Shown piece after piece: positions 34,301 through 45,750 of a stretch of 64,000 nt of DNA. Each line of letters starts with the position of its first letter. Position 1 is the first letter of the stretch. The notes beneath the pieces are model-generated. The model worked only from the letters and a program-made list of their open reading frames with translations. It searched no databases and was not told the origin of the DNA. This DNA comes from Cornus controversa. Taxonomy: Eukaryota; Streptophyta; Magnoliopsida; Cornales; Cornaceae. The position numbers and the translations under genes were made by a program. Location of the stretch: NCBI GenBank assembly GCA_026545225.1, contig CM048848.1, forward strand, positions 45,404,806-45,468,805. The letters run 5' to 3'.

Positions 34301-37300
34301 TTAATTTATGTGCCACAGTAATTCATGATCCAAATAAATTTGTTATAACCAACATTTATCGATTTGTTGGTTATATGAGCTATTGATATCAAAGAGTCAA
34401 TATTAGAAGTTACCATCATGGCAACTGAGGTTTCTTCTAGGATGATCTTTTATTATAAACACACACAGAGAACAAGTTTACAACTATTAGAGATATGTAT
34501 CTGTGTTGGCATATTCCGTAAAGAAAGCCTAGTTAGGTTGTCAAGGATGAGGTCCTTATTCATGGTTCATCTTTGATCCTTGAAGAAATGCTACTTAGGT
34601 TGTTAAGGATGAGGCGCTAATTCATAGTTCATCACCGAAGAGTTGATTGAAGATTAAAGACTAAGCCAAGTTCGCATCAGCATGATCCTTCACATGCATT
34701 AATCACACACTTTAGGAATGATAAGTGAATTATAAACTATTGGACTCGCCCCACTGGAATTTTTTTTCTCATATATATATATATATATATATGTTGTGTG
34801 TGAGTGTGCGTGTGTGTGTGTCTATATATGTATGTATATATATTAACTTTACAATTGTGAACTTGCCCCTTCTAAAAGTGTTATAAAATGTTTAGCCTAT
34901 AAGCTTTTCCAACCCTTTCTTCTGTCAAATTTTCTCTTTTCTTTCGCAAATTCTCTGTCCTTCATTCTCATTACCCACACCAATTACATCTCTATTTTGG
35001 CCATCAGTTTGTCTTTTTTATTCTATCAGTCTCTCTCCAAAGCAAAGCACCAAGTGGAAGAATTACAAATGACTCTAAGCCCGTATGAAAAACTCTAATC
35101 CCCTTTTCTTAGTCAATATTGTTCTTTCTGCAAAGTAGGATTTTTAATTTTGAAAAAAGAAAATAGAAAGAATAAAAAATGAGATGAATTTTGTTAACAT
35201 CAATAGATTATTTAAGAAAAAACATTCAACAGCATTGATTATGAGGTTGTCACGCAACACTAAATATTTAAATTTTATCAATTATAAATGTATTAATTAT
35301 AAACGTATTATTATAAATCAATATTTAAATTTTATTATCTATTGGTTTGGTTTGAAAAAAAATTTGTCATATTGTTGTTCATGGTTGCCCCCACTAAAGT
35401 AAAATCCTGGCTCGCTCATCTTGATTAATTGCTAGCTTAAATGGCCTAAAATTCCATAACCAACCATTAAAGTTTGGATGGCATGTTTAAATATGAATAG
35501 TTATAATCAAACCAAGACCAAACTCTCCACTCAAACCTCTACACCTCCATTAACAAATCTGCTCCTTACAGTATCTGCTTCTCCACAAGTACTTTGATCT
35601 CCAAACTAGTCGTCCAATCCGAGTGATTCCTTAAGTAGTGTTGAATGCGTTGTAGGCTCGATAGCAGTAGAAATCAACAACTGTAGCACATACTCGGCAA
35701 GCTAGATGGAGTGATTAATTGCTAGAATGCACTCACAATGCTCTAAGTGTGCTAGAGTGAATATAATAAAGCAAGCATAGGTTTTTTTGAACACTAAAGG
35801 TCCTTATATAGAGAGCATAGAATCCTGAAAACTATAGGGTTTTAAGAGATTGAATTTGAAAAGGAAACTTTGTTTCGTGTCACTCAATCGATTGAGCCAA
35901 GTGTCAATTGATCAACACCAAGCCAATGGCTTTTGTTTGATCCCCCGATTGATCGATGTGCCCTATCCTTCTATGACTAGGATTTAAATTTTAAAAAAAG
36001 TTTTCAAACACTCTTTTAAGCAATGTCAAACCAGATTTTTCTAAACCGCATGAGGAAAACATGAAACCCTATTTGATGAATGCATGAAACCCTAATTAGC
36101 TGGTGCATCTATGAATGTTTAATTAACCTTTTCACCCTCGAGTGTGGAGTTTATCTTTTTACCCTTCACTTGCAGCTTTAAGTTCCAATTCTGCCCCTGG
36201 ACAAGAGGTAACCAAGTAACTCTAACTAACATTCAAAAAACTTTTTAACAAATAAAATATAATTACAGACTCAAGCTTTTGACACGAAATTCCTAACCTA
36301 ACTCCTATTGACCTAACAAAGTTTGAAACTATTTTATTCAAGTTCAATACCTTTATGTATTTCTTGAAGACATCTGGTTCATGCTCCATTCTTCTAAGTT
36401 TTTCAACTTCTAGGTTAGGGTCATCTCGCTCCTTTTCTACTATTTTCAGTTTTTCATTTAATTTTTTATTTTCTTTTTCTTTTTAAGAAAATCACTAAAT
36501 AATTTTGTATCTCACACTCATCAAGTTCTAAATCACTGTCAATTTTGTCTTTAGTACTAAAAGAATTATTGGCAAATTCAAAAGGGGGATGTGACGATTT
36601 AGACTTAGAAGACATAGGTTCATCAACAAAGCAGTGCGATAAATAAGTTCTAATTTGGATTTTTATTTTATTTTTTTTAAGAGCCACACCAAAAATATAA
36701 AATTTTACCTATCAATCATTTAAGGAACTGCTCTGATACTAATTAAGGAAAAACAATGGGATTATTACCCAAGGCTTTGATACATCAGAATGCACAAAGC
36801 CCAAAATAGATCTAGAGGGGTGAATAGGTTTTGTTCAATGTTAACTACAATAACTGATTTTTGAATTTTATAAAATACATTTGAAAGTAGCAATATCATT
36901 TATTTTAACCATAGAGACAAAAATTAAAATCACAAGGATTCATACAAAATACACCAGATTTAGGTGAAAATTTCTGACGGGGAAAAACCACAGGTTCTAG
37001 TTCAATCAAAATCCACTTAATGAGAAAAAAATTAAAATTTAGTCACCAGATTCAAAACCCTAGAATCACCTAATCTCTACCGATTCAGACTTATGCCAAA
37101 CTCTCCACTAGATTATTCAGACTGCTGATTTATCAATAGATCTGCTCTCTTCGCAACATTCTAGACGATGAAAAGCAAAATATGCACTCTATGCGCCTAG
37201 ATGCTCTCTATAACGATATCTCTAGATGTGTATGTATTCTCTTAATAATGTGTAGAGATATCTATATTTATATGTGTCTTACGAGAGCCTAGAGGTGTTT

Positions 37301-40016
37301 GTATAGTGCTTTGAGTCCAAAATATTAGTGTCTCTCAGTTGTAATCAGAAAAGGAAAACTAAGGATATGTTTGGTTCAGTTTTCTCAAAACGGTATCAAA
37401 AACTAAAAAAACGTTTCCAGAGAGCTATAAAAGACTGTTCTCTGAAAACAAACCTTTTTTAAGTAAGTTTCAGAAAACTGTCAACCCAACACTTTTTTGT
37501 ACTTTTTCCTGATTTTCAGTTCTCTGGAAACAGAGAATTGTTTTTAGAAAACAGAACCAAACAGACTCTTAAACCTTTTAGAATTTTGATTTGAGAGAGT
37601 TTCCAAAACGGTTAGCACACAGGTTGATGATCGAACTATCGATCAAACCATACTCACATTGCTTCAATCGATCAAAGCATTTTGGACTTTGATAAAACTT
37701 ACCTGGAAATTTTTTATCTATCCAACATATCGATGGACGGCCGCTTATTGATTTTGTAAAAGTTTACTGTTTAAAATATATTTGATCTAAAAATAATTTA
37801 ATGCATTCAAAACATCTTTCCATGAATCAAAACATGCATGCATTATGCCCTAAAATAAGTATTCATGATCATGAACCCTAATTGATGATTTAGTTATTCA
37901 AGAGGTGATATTACCTGTTTGCCCTTTGATGTATTTTCAAAATCTGATTCTGCCCTTGGACATAGATACCACCACAAACTAACTAAACTTAATTCTGAAA
38001 ACAACACAGAAATTACAGACTCAGACTTTTTTTACGAAATTTGCCAACACTAAGTTTTAATCCTCACAAGGATTGATTACGAATGTTTATTAATCGAAAA
38101 AAGGATTGATTAGGAAGGTCAGAATTTGGAAACATGACAACTCGTTAATTCTGAATGTAGTTAGATGGGCATAGCCAATAAGTCAAGTTAAAGGTTCGAT
38201 CAACCAAGTTTTGTCTAGCAGATGTTGGATCAATTAAGCTAAAGCTTGGAAAAGTCAAAGTTGGTCCAGCAGCTGTTTGACCAATCAAAGTCACTGTTGA
38301 GTGATCGAGATCACTCCAGTAGGCGCTTTACTGGTCAAACTATCTAAAAGTAAAAATAGGAACTCAAGGTTTATCCAAACAAAACACAATGCATGAGAGA
38401 CTGTGAGAATACTCTAAATTGAGAGAACAAAGAATAATCAAAACAAACTTAAAGAGATATATATTTTAAGTGAGTGATCTACTCTCCATGGAATCTCATG
38501 CATAAAAGATAGGCCAACCACGTCACCTACTATTTAGATTGCTGGAGAACAATGTGTAAATGATGCTGTGAAGTCAGTTTTTTTGTAGAGTATGCAGAGT
38601 GCAAGAAGCAGCAGCTGGACTCTAAAGTGAGTGAATAACTAGTAGAAGAAATCTATGCATACATGCAATTAGTCAGTGGCTAGGCTTGTGTCTCAACTAG
38701 GGCATAACAATGAGCATTGGCAGTCTTTGTGCTCTTAATAAGCTTTGCATATTGGAATGATCAGTTGTGTCAAGACCAAGTCCTGTTGTTTTTTCTCTTT
38801 AGGGTACTCCATGTGAAAATTGAATATGCCTTGTTATGTTATTGCTCGAGTTTGATTATGTACTAATAAATTGATTATGTGGTTGCATAATTAATAAGAA
38901 GGATCCAATCACTACACTTGAACTGTCTGTGATTCTGCAAAGCTTCAGAGCCTGACGATAACCTTTCAATATCTCCTTCAATAAAGAATGAAATTACTTG
39001 AGTCAGAAATTTATATATTTTCCCTAGATTTAAGCCAGCAATTTAGATGGAGAGTGTGTTTCAGAAATTATAAAGGGAAAAAAAATACTATGATTTGGAT
39101 TTTGGACATTTTTATAGAATAGAAGCATGGTTTCTCTCTGCTGTAATTTTTTTTTTTTTAAATCCTCTCTATTAATCTCGCATTGTCAATTTCTTTGCAC
39201 CAATTCTGTCATACCCCAAGGTGTTTCAAAAGATTAAAAAAAACATATAGAGTCACCAACTTGTAGTATAAGAAGTAATCACATTTTGCCAGGATGAGTT
39301 TTTGGACGTGTGGGGTTTTACTAATTCCAAGTTTTTTAAGCCCTCTTGTCTTTTTCTTTCTTTTTTTTTTTGTCCTTTGGCAAGACAGTTTATCAAGCTG
39401 ACTCATTATTCCCTAAATGAAATATTGAAATATCAATTGCTTCAGGAATGAGGAGCATATAGTTTCTTTTCAAAAGTTTCAATGGCTGTTCGAAGAAACA
39501 TTATGTGGCAAAAAAATATATCTTCAATTTCCCCAAAAAAATAATAATCAATAAAAACATTTGCAAAGCAAACTTAATGATGCCATTAATCAATTTTAGA
39601 AAGGAGAAGTATCTCGATTTGACAGTAGTAATAAACAGCAATAAAGCATTCAAAGTATACCTTCTGGAAATATGCAGAATCCAATTGAAATAGCCACCTT
39701 GATCTGCAGAGAAAATACATTAGTAAGTTGTTTCAAATTTTAAAAGTTATACCTTAATTCTCATATCAGCTTAAATAGCATTGAATCAGGTTTCCCGTTT
39801 ACCCACAACAGAGCCGTCCCCACCAGGCAGGCGGCCACGGGTCATAACACACTCTTCGCATAACAAATCCTGACTTATTTGCTCGGCCAAGCTCTTCCCT
39901 ATTCAAATAAAATAAGTGGTTAGGAACAAAAAATAGCCAAGCAAGCAAGTCATGCCCCTATCTATCACTCCAGTTTGAGAATCTTGCAGTCTATCCATTC
40001 TAGTGGTTCAGGACTC
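34301..40016. other. Long spacer of copy B with decayed LTR-element sequence
   Basis: Collinear with 16741-22544 and without recognised genes. It holds the LTR-like stretches (about 35480-36470 and 36720-38060) and the gag-like fragment (36466-36650, minus). It has an extra ~45 bp with a short inverted repeat (ACCAACA...TGTTGGT) near 34350 and about 32 extra bp near 38575, and lacks about 173 bp at 39006. Confidence 0.55.
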
Positions 40017-41050
40017 TTGACAATCATCTACTCTAAAAGCTTAAGTTCTTAGAGAGTGTGTAACTTTAATATTTAAATCCTTCAACATGCCCCCTCACGT
40101 GCTGCCTTCTTTTTGGTCCAACACGTGTTTCAATTTTAATTATCAGGATGACGGTGAGGTTTGAACACAGGTGCTTGCCTGCTCTGATACTATGTTAACC
40201 ACCATCTACTCTAAAAGCTTAAGTTATTAGAGAGGATGTAAATTTAATATTTAAATCCTTCAACGCGCCCCTCACTTGTAGCATTCTTTTGGTCCAACAC
40301 ATGTTTTAATTTTATTTATCAAGGTGACGGTGAGATTTGAACTCGAGACCATTGGCCCTAATACCATGTTAACAACCATCTACTCCAAAAGCTTATGCAG
40401 CTAGAGAGGGTGTAACTTAAATATATAAATCCTTCAATATACCCCATCACGTGTGGCCTTCTTTTTGGTCCAACACGTGTTTCAATTATCAAGGAGACAA
40501 CGAGGTTTGAACTCGAGACATTTGACTCTGATAACATGTTGACAACCATCTACTTTAAAAGCTTAAGCTATTAGAGAGGGTGTAATTTTGATATTTCAAT
40601 CCTTCAACACGCCGCCTCACGTGTGGCCTTCTTTTGATCCAACACATATTTCAATTTTAATTATCAAGGTGACGGTGAGGTTTGAACACGGGTGCTTGCC
40701 TGTTCTGATACCATGTTAACCACCATCTACACTAAAAGATTAAGCTATTAGAGAGGATGTAAATTTAAAATTTAAATCCTTCAACACGAACCCTCACATG
40801 TGGCCTTTTTTTTAATATTAAATTTACATCCTCTCTATTAGCTTAAGCTTTTATAGTAGATGGTAGTTAACATGGTATCAGAGAAGGTAAGGTTGTGTGT
40901 TCAAACCTCACCGTCACCCTAATAATTAAAATTGAAACATGTGTTGAACCAAAAGAAGGCCACACGTAAGGGGGTGTGTTAAAAGATTTATATATTTAAG
41001 TTTACACCCTCTAGCAACTTAAGCTTTTAGAGTAGATGGTTGTTAACAAG
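40017..41050. mobile_element. Tandem TRIM retroelement array (copy B)
   Basis: Counterpart of 22545-23496. It has repeated ~73-bp LTRs in minus orientation (starting near 40018, 40194, 40368, 40540 and 40715), then plus-orientation copies ending near 40870 and 41047. Primer sites (CTCTGATACCAT / TGGTATCAGAG) lie between LTRs. Unit composition differs slightly from copy A, so the array has changed since the duplication. Confidence 0.82.
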
Positions 41051-41616
41051 GACTGCCCCTTCTCGATAGTCAAAAGGCCTATTCAATCTATCTGATGTGG
41101 GAGGAGTCCATCTCTTTAATTGATTGATTCCCTTAGAAAGAACCTAGAATGATCCCTACACACACACACACACACCCATGCACAAACACGAAAACAAACA
41201 AACCCACCCACCCATCCCCAAGGGAGTTAATTCGGAAAGAACAAAAAAAAAAAAAATATATATATATATATATAACAACTTAACTCCCTTCATATAGTTC
41301 ACAAATTTATGAAAACAAAAAGACATTTTATAAAAGAGTAAAAATATCTACCAGATGATTGCATAACATGGTTGACCTGATTTTTTAAATTAAATTGGGT
41401 ATTGATGCTTATGACTATTCCTGCAATTAAAAGACAGAAAATTCAGTTATATAACAAATATTCAAACTAACTTCCACCAAATGGAGAATGAGTCATGTGT
41501 CAAGTCAATCTGACCTTCAGCCACCAATTCTAGGTTCCATACAGCACATGGATAATAGATTTTTCATTGCAGAAGATCTTCTTCAGTCAATCAAATGTGG
41601 CTGTGTGAAGAAATCA

Positions 41617-44292
41617 TCACCAGTAGTCCCTACAACTACAGGTTCCGTCCTTGAACAAATGAAAGCGATTGGCATCTCTAACCAATAACTCTCGTTGCGT
41701 AATCTTCGATATGTACTTAGTCACAGTGTGACAATCCCCACAGACGCGAAGATTCTTCATCACCTGCAAAGGTGTGCCTGGTTTCGTGTTTAACAATCCA
41801 AATGCTATAGCAAGCCTTTCGCTGTGCCCACAAAGCATGTCTCTCTTCTCATCCTCCTCAACATCATGAAGAACATATTGCAAATCGGCAACATAACCTT
41901 CCTTAGCCATTAAACCAGCAAGTATCTCTAATAACTTATTGACCTCTTCATGTTGTTCAAAGAAACTATCCCCAGTGCCAAACACATAAACCCTGTTTCG
42001 AATCTCCATCCAGCTACATCCAGGGTCTTTTTTCAGTCCTCTAGCTTTCAAAGATTTTCGTATTATTCTCACTTGATCCCACTTCCCTAATGCTGCATAT
42101 ACATTTGATACTAAAACATAATACCCAGTATCATCCGAATTTAATTCAATGATACGTTCAGACACACGTTCTGCAATCTTCAGGTCTCCACTTGCTCGAC
42201 AAGCACTAAGTAAAGCTCCCCATATACTTGCATCTGGCTTCAATGGCATGGAAAGGACAAACTCCTCTGCTTCAGCAAAAAGCCCAGATCGTGATAGAAG
42301 ATCAACCATACAAGCATAATGTTCAATCTTAGGCACAATGTTGTAGTCTTTCTTCATCCGGTTAAAGCAAGCCCGACCTTCGTCAACCAGACCTGAATGG
42401 CTACATGCAAATATGATGGCAACAAAAGCAATATGATCAGGAATAACACCTGCTGCTTCCATCTCCTTGAAAGCTCTCAGAGCTCTCCTTCCTTCACCAT
42501 ACATCCCAAGTGCAAAGATCAATGCAGTCCATGTCACTACATCTTTTGTTTTCATTTGCTCAAATACTAGGAGCGAGTTCTTCAAACTACCACATTTGGA
42601 ATACATATCAATCAGTGCATTCCCAATTGGAACATGTGACTGAAACCCTAACTTGAAATTGCAGCCATGGATCTCCTTCCCTTGACGTTTGGCAGCAAGT
42701 AAGGAACACATGGGCAAGGTAACTAACATGGTAGCCACATCTGGCACCATCCCCTCTGTTCTCATTCTATTGATCATCCTGAATCCTAAATTACTGTCCT
42801 CAGAATGAAGACATGCAGCAATAATGGTATTCCATGTCACAATATCACGAGTATTCATGCTCTCAAATATTTTTAGTGCATCCTCCATTTTGCCACATTT
42901 AGCATACATATCCACAAGAGCATTTCCCACAACTAAACTTGAATCAAGTCCTATTTTTGTTATCTCACAATGGAGCTCCTTCGCATGATTAATGTTTATT
43001 AATTGGGTAGACATAGATAGGAGCATCACATAGGCGACGGAATCGGGTTTAAAAACTGTTTTCATCATCTTAAAAAGCTTCTTTGCTTCCTCATAACGTC
43101 CATTTTGAATATAACCATTAATTAAAGAGTTCCATGACACCAAATCCCTGCATTTCATTCTGTCAAAAACTTCCCATGAAGCCAACAAATCACCACACTT
43201 TGCATACATACTAATAAGAATATTACTTGCTGTAGTATCACATTCATGCCCGCTTCTCATCATGTACTCGTGAACATATTTTCCCAATTCTAAATCTCCA
43301 ATGTGACCACAAGCATAGAGAACAGATGTAATTGTTAATAGGTCTGGTTCAAATTTATGAAGCATATCTAGAAACAACTTGATTGACTCTTGATACAAGC
43401 CCGCTTGAGAATACCCACAAATTACAGTGTTCCAAGTGACTGTGTCTCTAACTGCCATCTCATAAAAAATTATCCCACAATCTGCTAATCTAGCTAATTT
43501 GAAGTACATAGAAAGAAGCAGGTTACTGATGATAATATCAATCTTAACACCAATCTTTTCAACCAAGCCATGAACTATCTGACCCTCTTCAACGGCAAAC
43601 AGACCTCCACATGCAGGTAAAACACTGGACAAAGTGAAAGAATCTGGAACCACGCCAGCAGATCTTGAACAATGATAAGTTTCCAAAGCTTCCTCCCAAT
43701 ACCCATTTGAACTGTACCCCGAAATCAGACTATTCCAAGAAACAACATCTCTATAAGTCATTTCCTCAAACACACTACGTGCTCTATCCAAATCATTGAA
43801 TCTTGCGTACATATCGATCAAAGCATTGCCAATATACAAATCCGAGCCAAAACCCATTTCCATCGCATGATCATGAACAAGCCTACCCAAATCAACATCC
43901 AAAAAGCCCGCGCATGCATTGATAACTGAAGGGAAGGTGTATGTATCAGGTCGAACCCTTAATTTCCGCATTTGTGAATAAAAATCCAAAGACTCAGAGA
44001 ACAAACCATTATGGGTCAGTGCTCTTATGATTGAATTCCATTGAAAAACATTGTTAGTAGGTGAAACTCGGCGAAAAACTGATAAAGAAGCAAGTGGGTC
44101 TCTAAATTTGGCGTACTTGCTTATGAGTTTGCCAGAGAAGAAGACAGATTGATCGAGTCCCAATGTGATTATCAGTGAATGAACTTTGTGGAGCTCTCTG
44201 GAGTTCGTTGCAGAAGATAAAGCTTTTGAGATTGAAATATAAAGTAGCTCTTGGCTTCGTTGGCCTAGACTTCGAAACTTTGCATCTTTCAT
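41617..44292 (-). CDS. DYW-type pentatricopeptide repeat protein, intact (copy B)
   Basis: An intronless 891-residue protein, probably an organellar RNA-editing factor. Residues ~30-690 are PLS-type PPR repeats with many GNALIDMYAKCG and VVSWNSLISGY-type motifs. The E/E+ region follows (about 690-795). The DYW cytidine-deaminase-like domain has HSE at 823-825, CGDC at 851-854, and ends CSCRDYW. Sequence and length closely resemble Arabidopsis At3g03580 from memory; the target editing site cannot be inferred. The ATG at 44292 is the first Met of the frame and matches the copy-A start. The N-terminus has few acidic residues but no clear transit peptide by eye. It is the only unbroken copy in the window. 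Confidence 0.93.
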   Translation of the reverse strand: MKDAKFRSLGQRSQELLYISISKALSSATNSRELHKVHSLIITLGLDQSVFFSGKLISKYAKFRDPLASLSVFRRVSPTNNVFQWNSIIRALTHNGLFSESLDFYSQMRKLRVRPDTYTFPSVINACAGFLDVDLGRLVHDHAMEMGFGSDLYIGNALIDMYARFNDLDRARSVFEEMTYRDVVSWNSLISGYSSNGYWEEALETYHCSRSAGVVPDSFTLSSVLPACGGLFAVEEGQIVHGLVEKIGVKIDIIISNLLLSMYFKLARLADCGIIFYEMAVRDTVTWNTVICGYSQAGLYQESIKLFLDMLHKFEPDLLTITSVLYACGHIGDLELGKYVHEYMMRSGHECDTTASNILISMYAKCGDLLASWEVFDRMKCRDLVSWNSLINGYIQNGRYEEAKKLFKMMKTVFKPDSVAYVMLLSMSTQLININHAKELHCEITKIGLDSSLVVGNALVDMYAKCGKMEDALKIFESMNTRDIVTWNTIIAACLHSEDSNLGFRMINRMRTEGMVPDVATMLVTLPMCSLLAAKRQGKEIHGCNFKLGFQSHVPIGNALIDMYSKCGSLKNSLLVFEQMKTKDVVTWTALIFALGMYGEGRRALRAFKEMEAAGVIPDHIAFVAIIFACSHSGLVDEGRACFNRMKKDYNIVPKIEHYACMVDLLSRSGLFAEAEEFVLSMPLKPDASIWGALLSACRASGDLKIAERVSERIIELNSDDTGYYVLVSNVYAALGKWDQVRIIRKSLKARGLKKDPGCSWMEIRNRVYVFGTGDSFFEQHEEVNKLLEILAGLMAKEGYVADLQYVLHDVEEDEKRDMLCGHSERLAIAFGLLNTKPGTPLQVMKNLRVCGDCHTVTKYISKITQRELLVRDANRFHLFKDGTCSCRDYW

Positions 44293-44957
44293 GAGACGAG
44301 ACTGAAGTTTGGCTCAGATTTCTTGCAACTCATATTCATACAGTTTACCGTTGGAAGCTTGTTTGGTTACGGAGTTCTCTCAACCGTTTTAAAGGAACAA
44401 GGTAGTGAAAAGATTTGAAATTATTCCAGCAATTTAGAATTAACCAAACAAAAATACAGAAAAAGATTTCAAGAGAAAAAATTTAAAAGAAAAGTGAAAA
44501 CAGATATTGTGAAGCAAGGACATTGAAAAATCCTTTTGAGGCATTATTTACCACTTCATCGCCAAAACTGTAGTAAAAAAAAGGTGAATTTTTTGTTTTT
44601 ATTTAAGAGCAATGGTGGTGTCAAGGCTCTTAAAGCATTCATATTTCACCACTAATCACATGCCGTGGCAGGCACACTAAATAATTACCGTACTAAATTA
44701 TTAATAATATTGGGGCATTATTTATATTTTTTATTTATCAAATCAAAGTTTTGATGAGCTTTTCTTTTTCATAATTAAATTTTTATGAGTTTTGCTTGTC
44801 AATACTTTAATAAACTTATATCAAAAAGTTATCCTACATTAGCCGACAACCGACTACTCACATGAAACTGTGACCTCCTCGATGTCAAAGGAAAAGAAAT
44901 TTCTCGCAAAATCTCTTCAGCTACGCTCCCGAACTTAATAAATAGGTCTAAATAGCA
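44293..44957. other. Upstream region of PPR copy B
   Basis: Collinear with 26748-27490 but with single copies of the two blocks that are doubled in copy A. It has about 25 extra bp near 44655 (CACATGCCGTGGCAGGCACAC). No clear core promoter motif. Confidence 0.5.
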
Positions 44958-45600
44958 TTACTCATAACAAGAGCGAAAGATACAACAGTACCTAATGCCC
45001 AAATCACTCGTTGTGCAAGTTTTGGGCTTAAAGGACACAGTCTTGTTTTTTAGGTCATAATCTACTAAGAAGTTCATCTGTGCCAGGTTACCAAAGACAG
45101 CAATCTCATGAGTTGGTGCAAAAAGCAAGGCATGGGACATTCATTTCAGTTCTTGTGAATGTGTTCTCAAGATTCAACTTCACGTCTGCACCAGCAAAAT
45201 GCAATGCGACAACAGGAATACTGACACTCCTATCTTTGTCCAAGTAACACAATCTGGGACCTTTCTGGGGTCATTGACAGGTTTTAATCCTATTGCAAGT
45301 CTCCCATGGTAATGGAAAGTATAGATTTGTTGGTAGACATGTCAATGTTGCTCCTGTGTCAACCACTATGTTACCCTTCTATTGTCAATTTGTCACAAAG
45401 TAGAAAGTTTTCTTTTACAAGATTCGTGGAGTAGTAACCACCCCAGCACCTAACATCATGCCTTTGCTACCAAAGTTCATTTTGCTAGACTTTGTGGATG
45501 TCATAGGGTTCACCAAGAAATATGAAAATATGCCACCAATCAAAGAATTCATATGCAAAATGAAGTAAACTCACCAACTAATTAAATGTTGACATGTACG
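44958..45600 (-). pseudogene. Aspartic protease (A1, nepenthesin/CDR1-like) 3' part (copy B)
   Basis: Same blocks as 27493-28125: FGNLAQMNFLVDYDLKN near 45060-45100 and the QMN...MNFGSK block near 45470-45570, with frame changes. It keeps 13 bp missing from copy A. Its 5' end lies beyond the solo LTR at 47330-47577, so the gene was split by the insertion. The region with the first catalytic Asp was not found on either side, so it was already incomplete or lost sequence at insertion. Confidence 0.72.
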
Positions 45601-45750
45601 TAGTCGTAGGACTCACTAAAGTAAATACATTTTTACTTATGTGACAAAATATAATTTATTGATGACACCGTGATATGGTATATATCACCGATGCAGAAAA
45701 ATCTCTCTCACAGGCTGACGAGACCAGATCTAGCTAGCCTCGTCGAATTC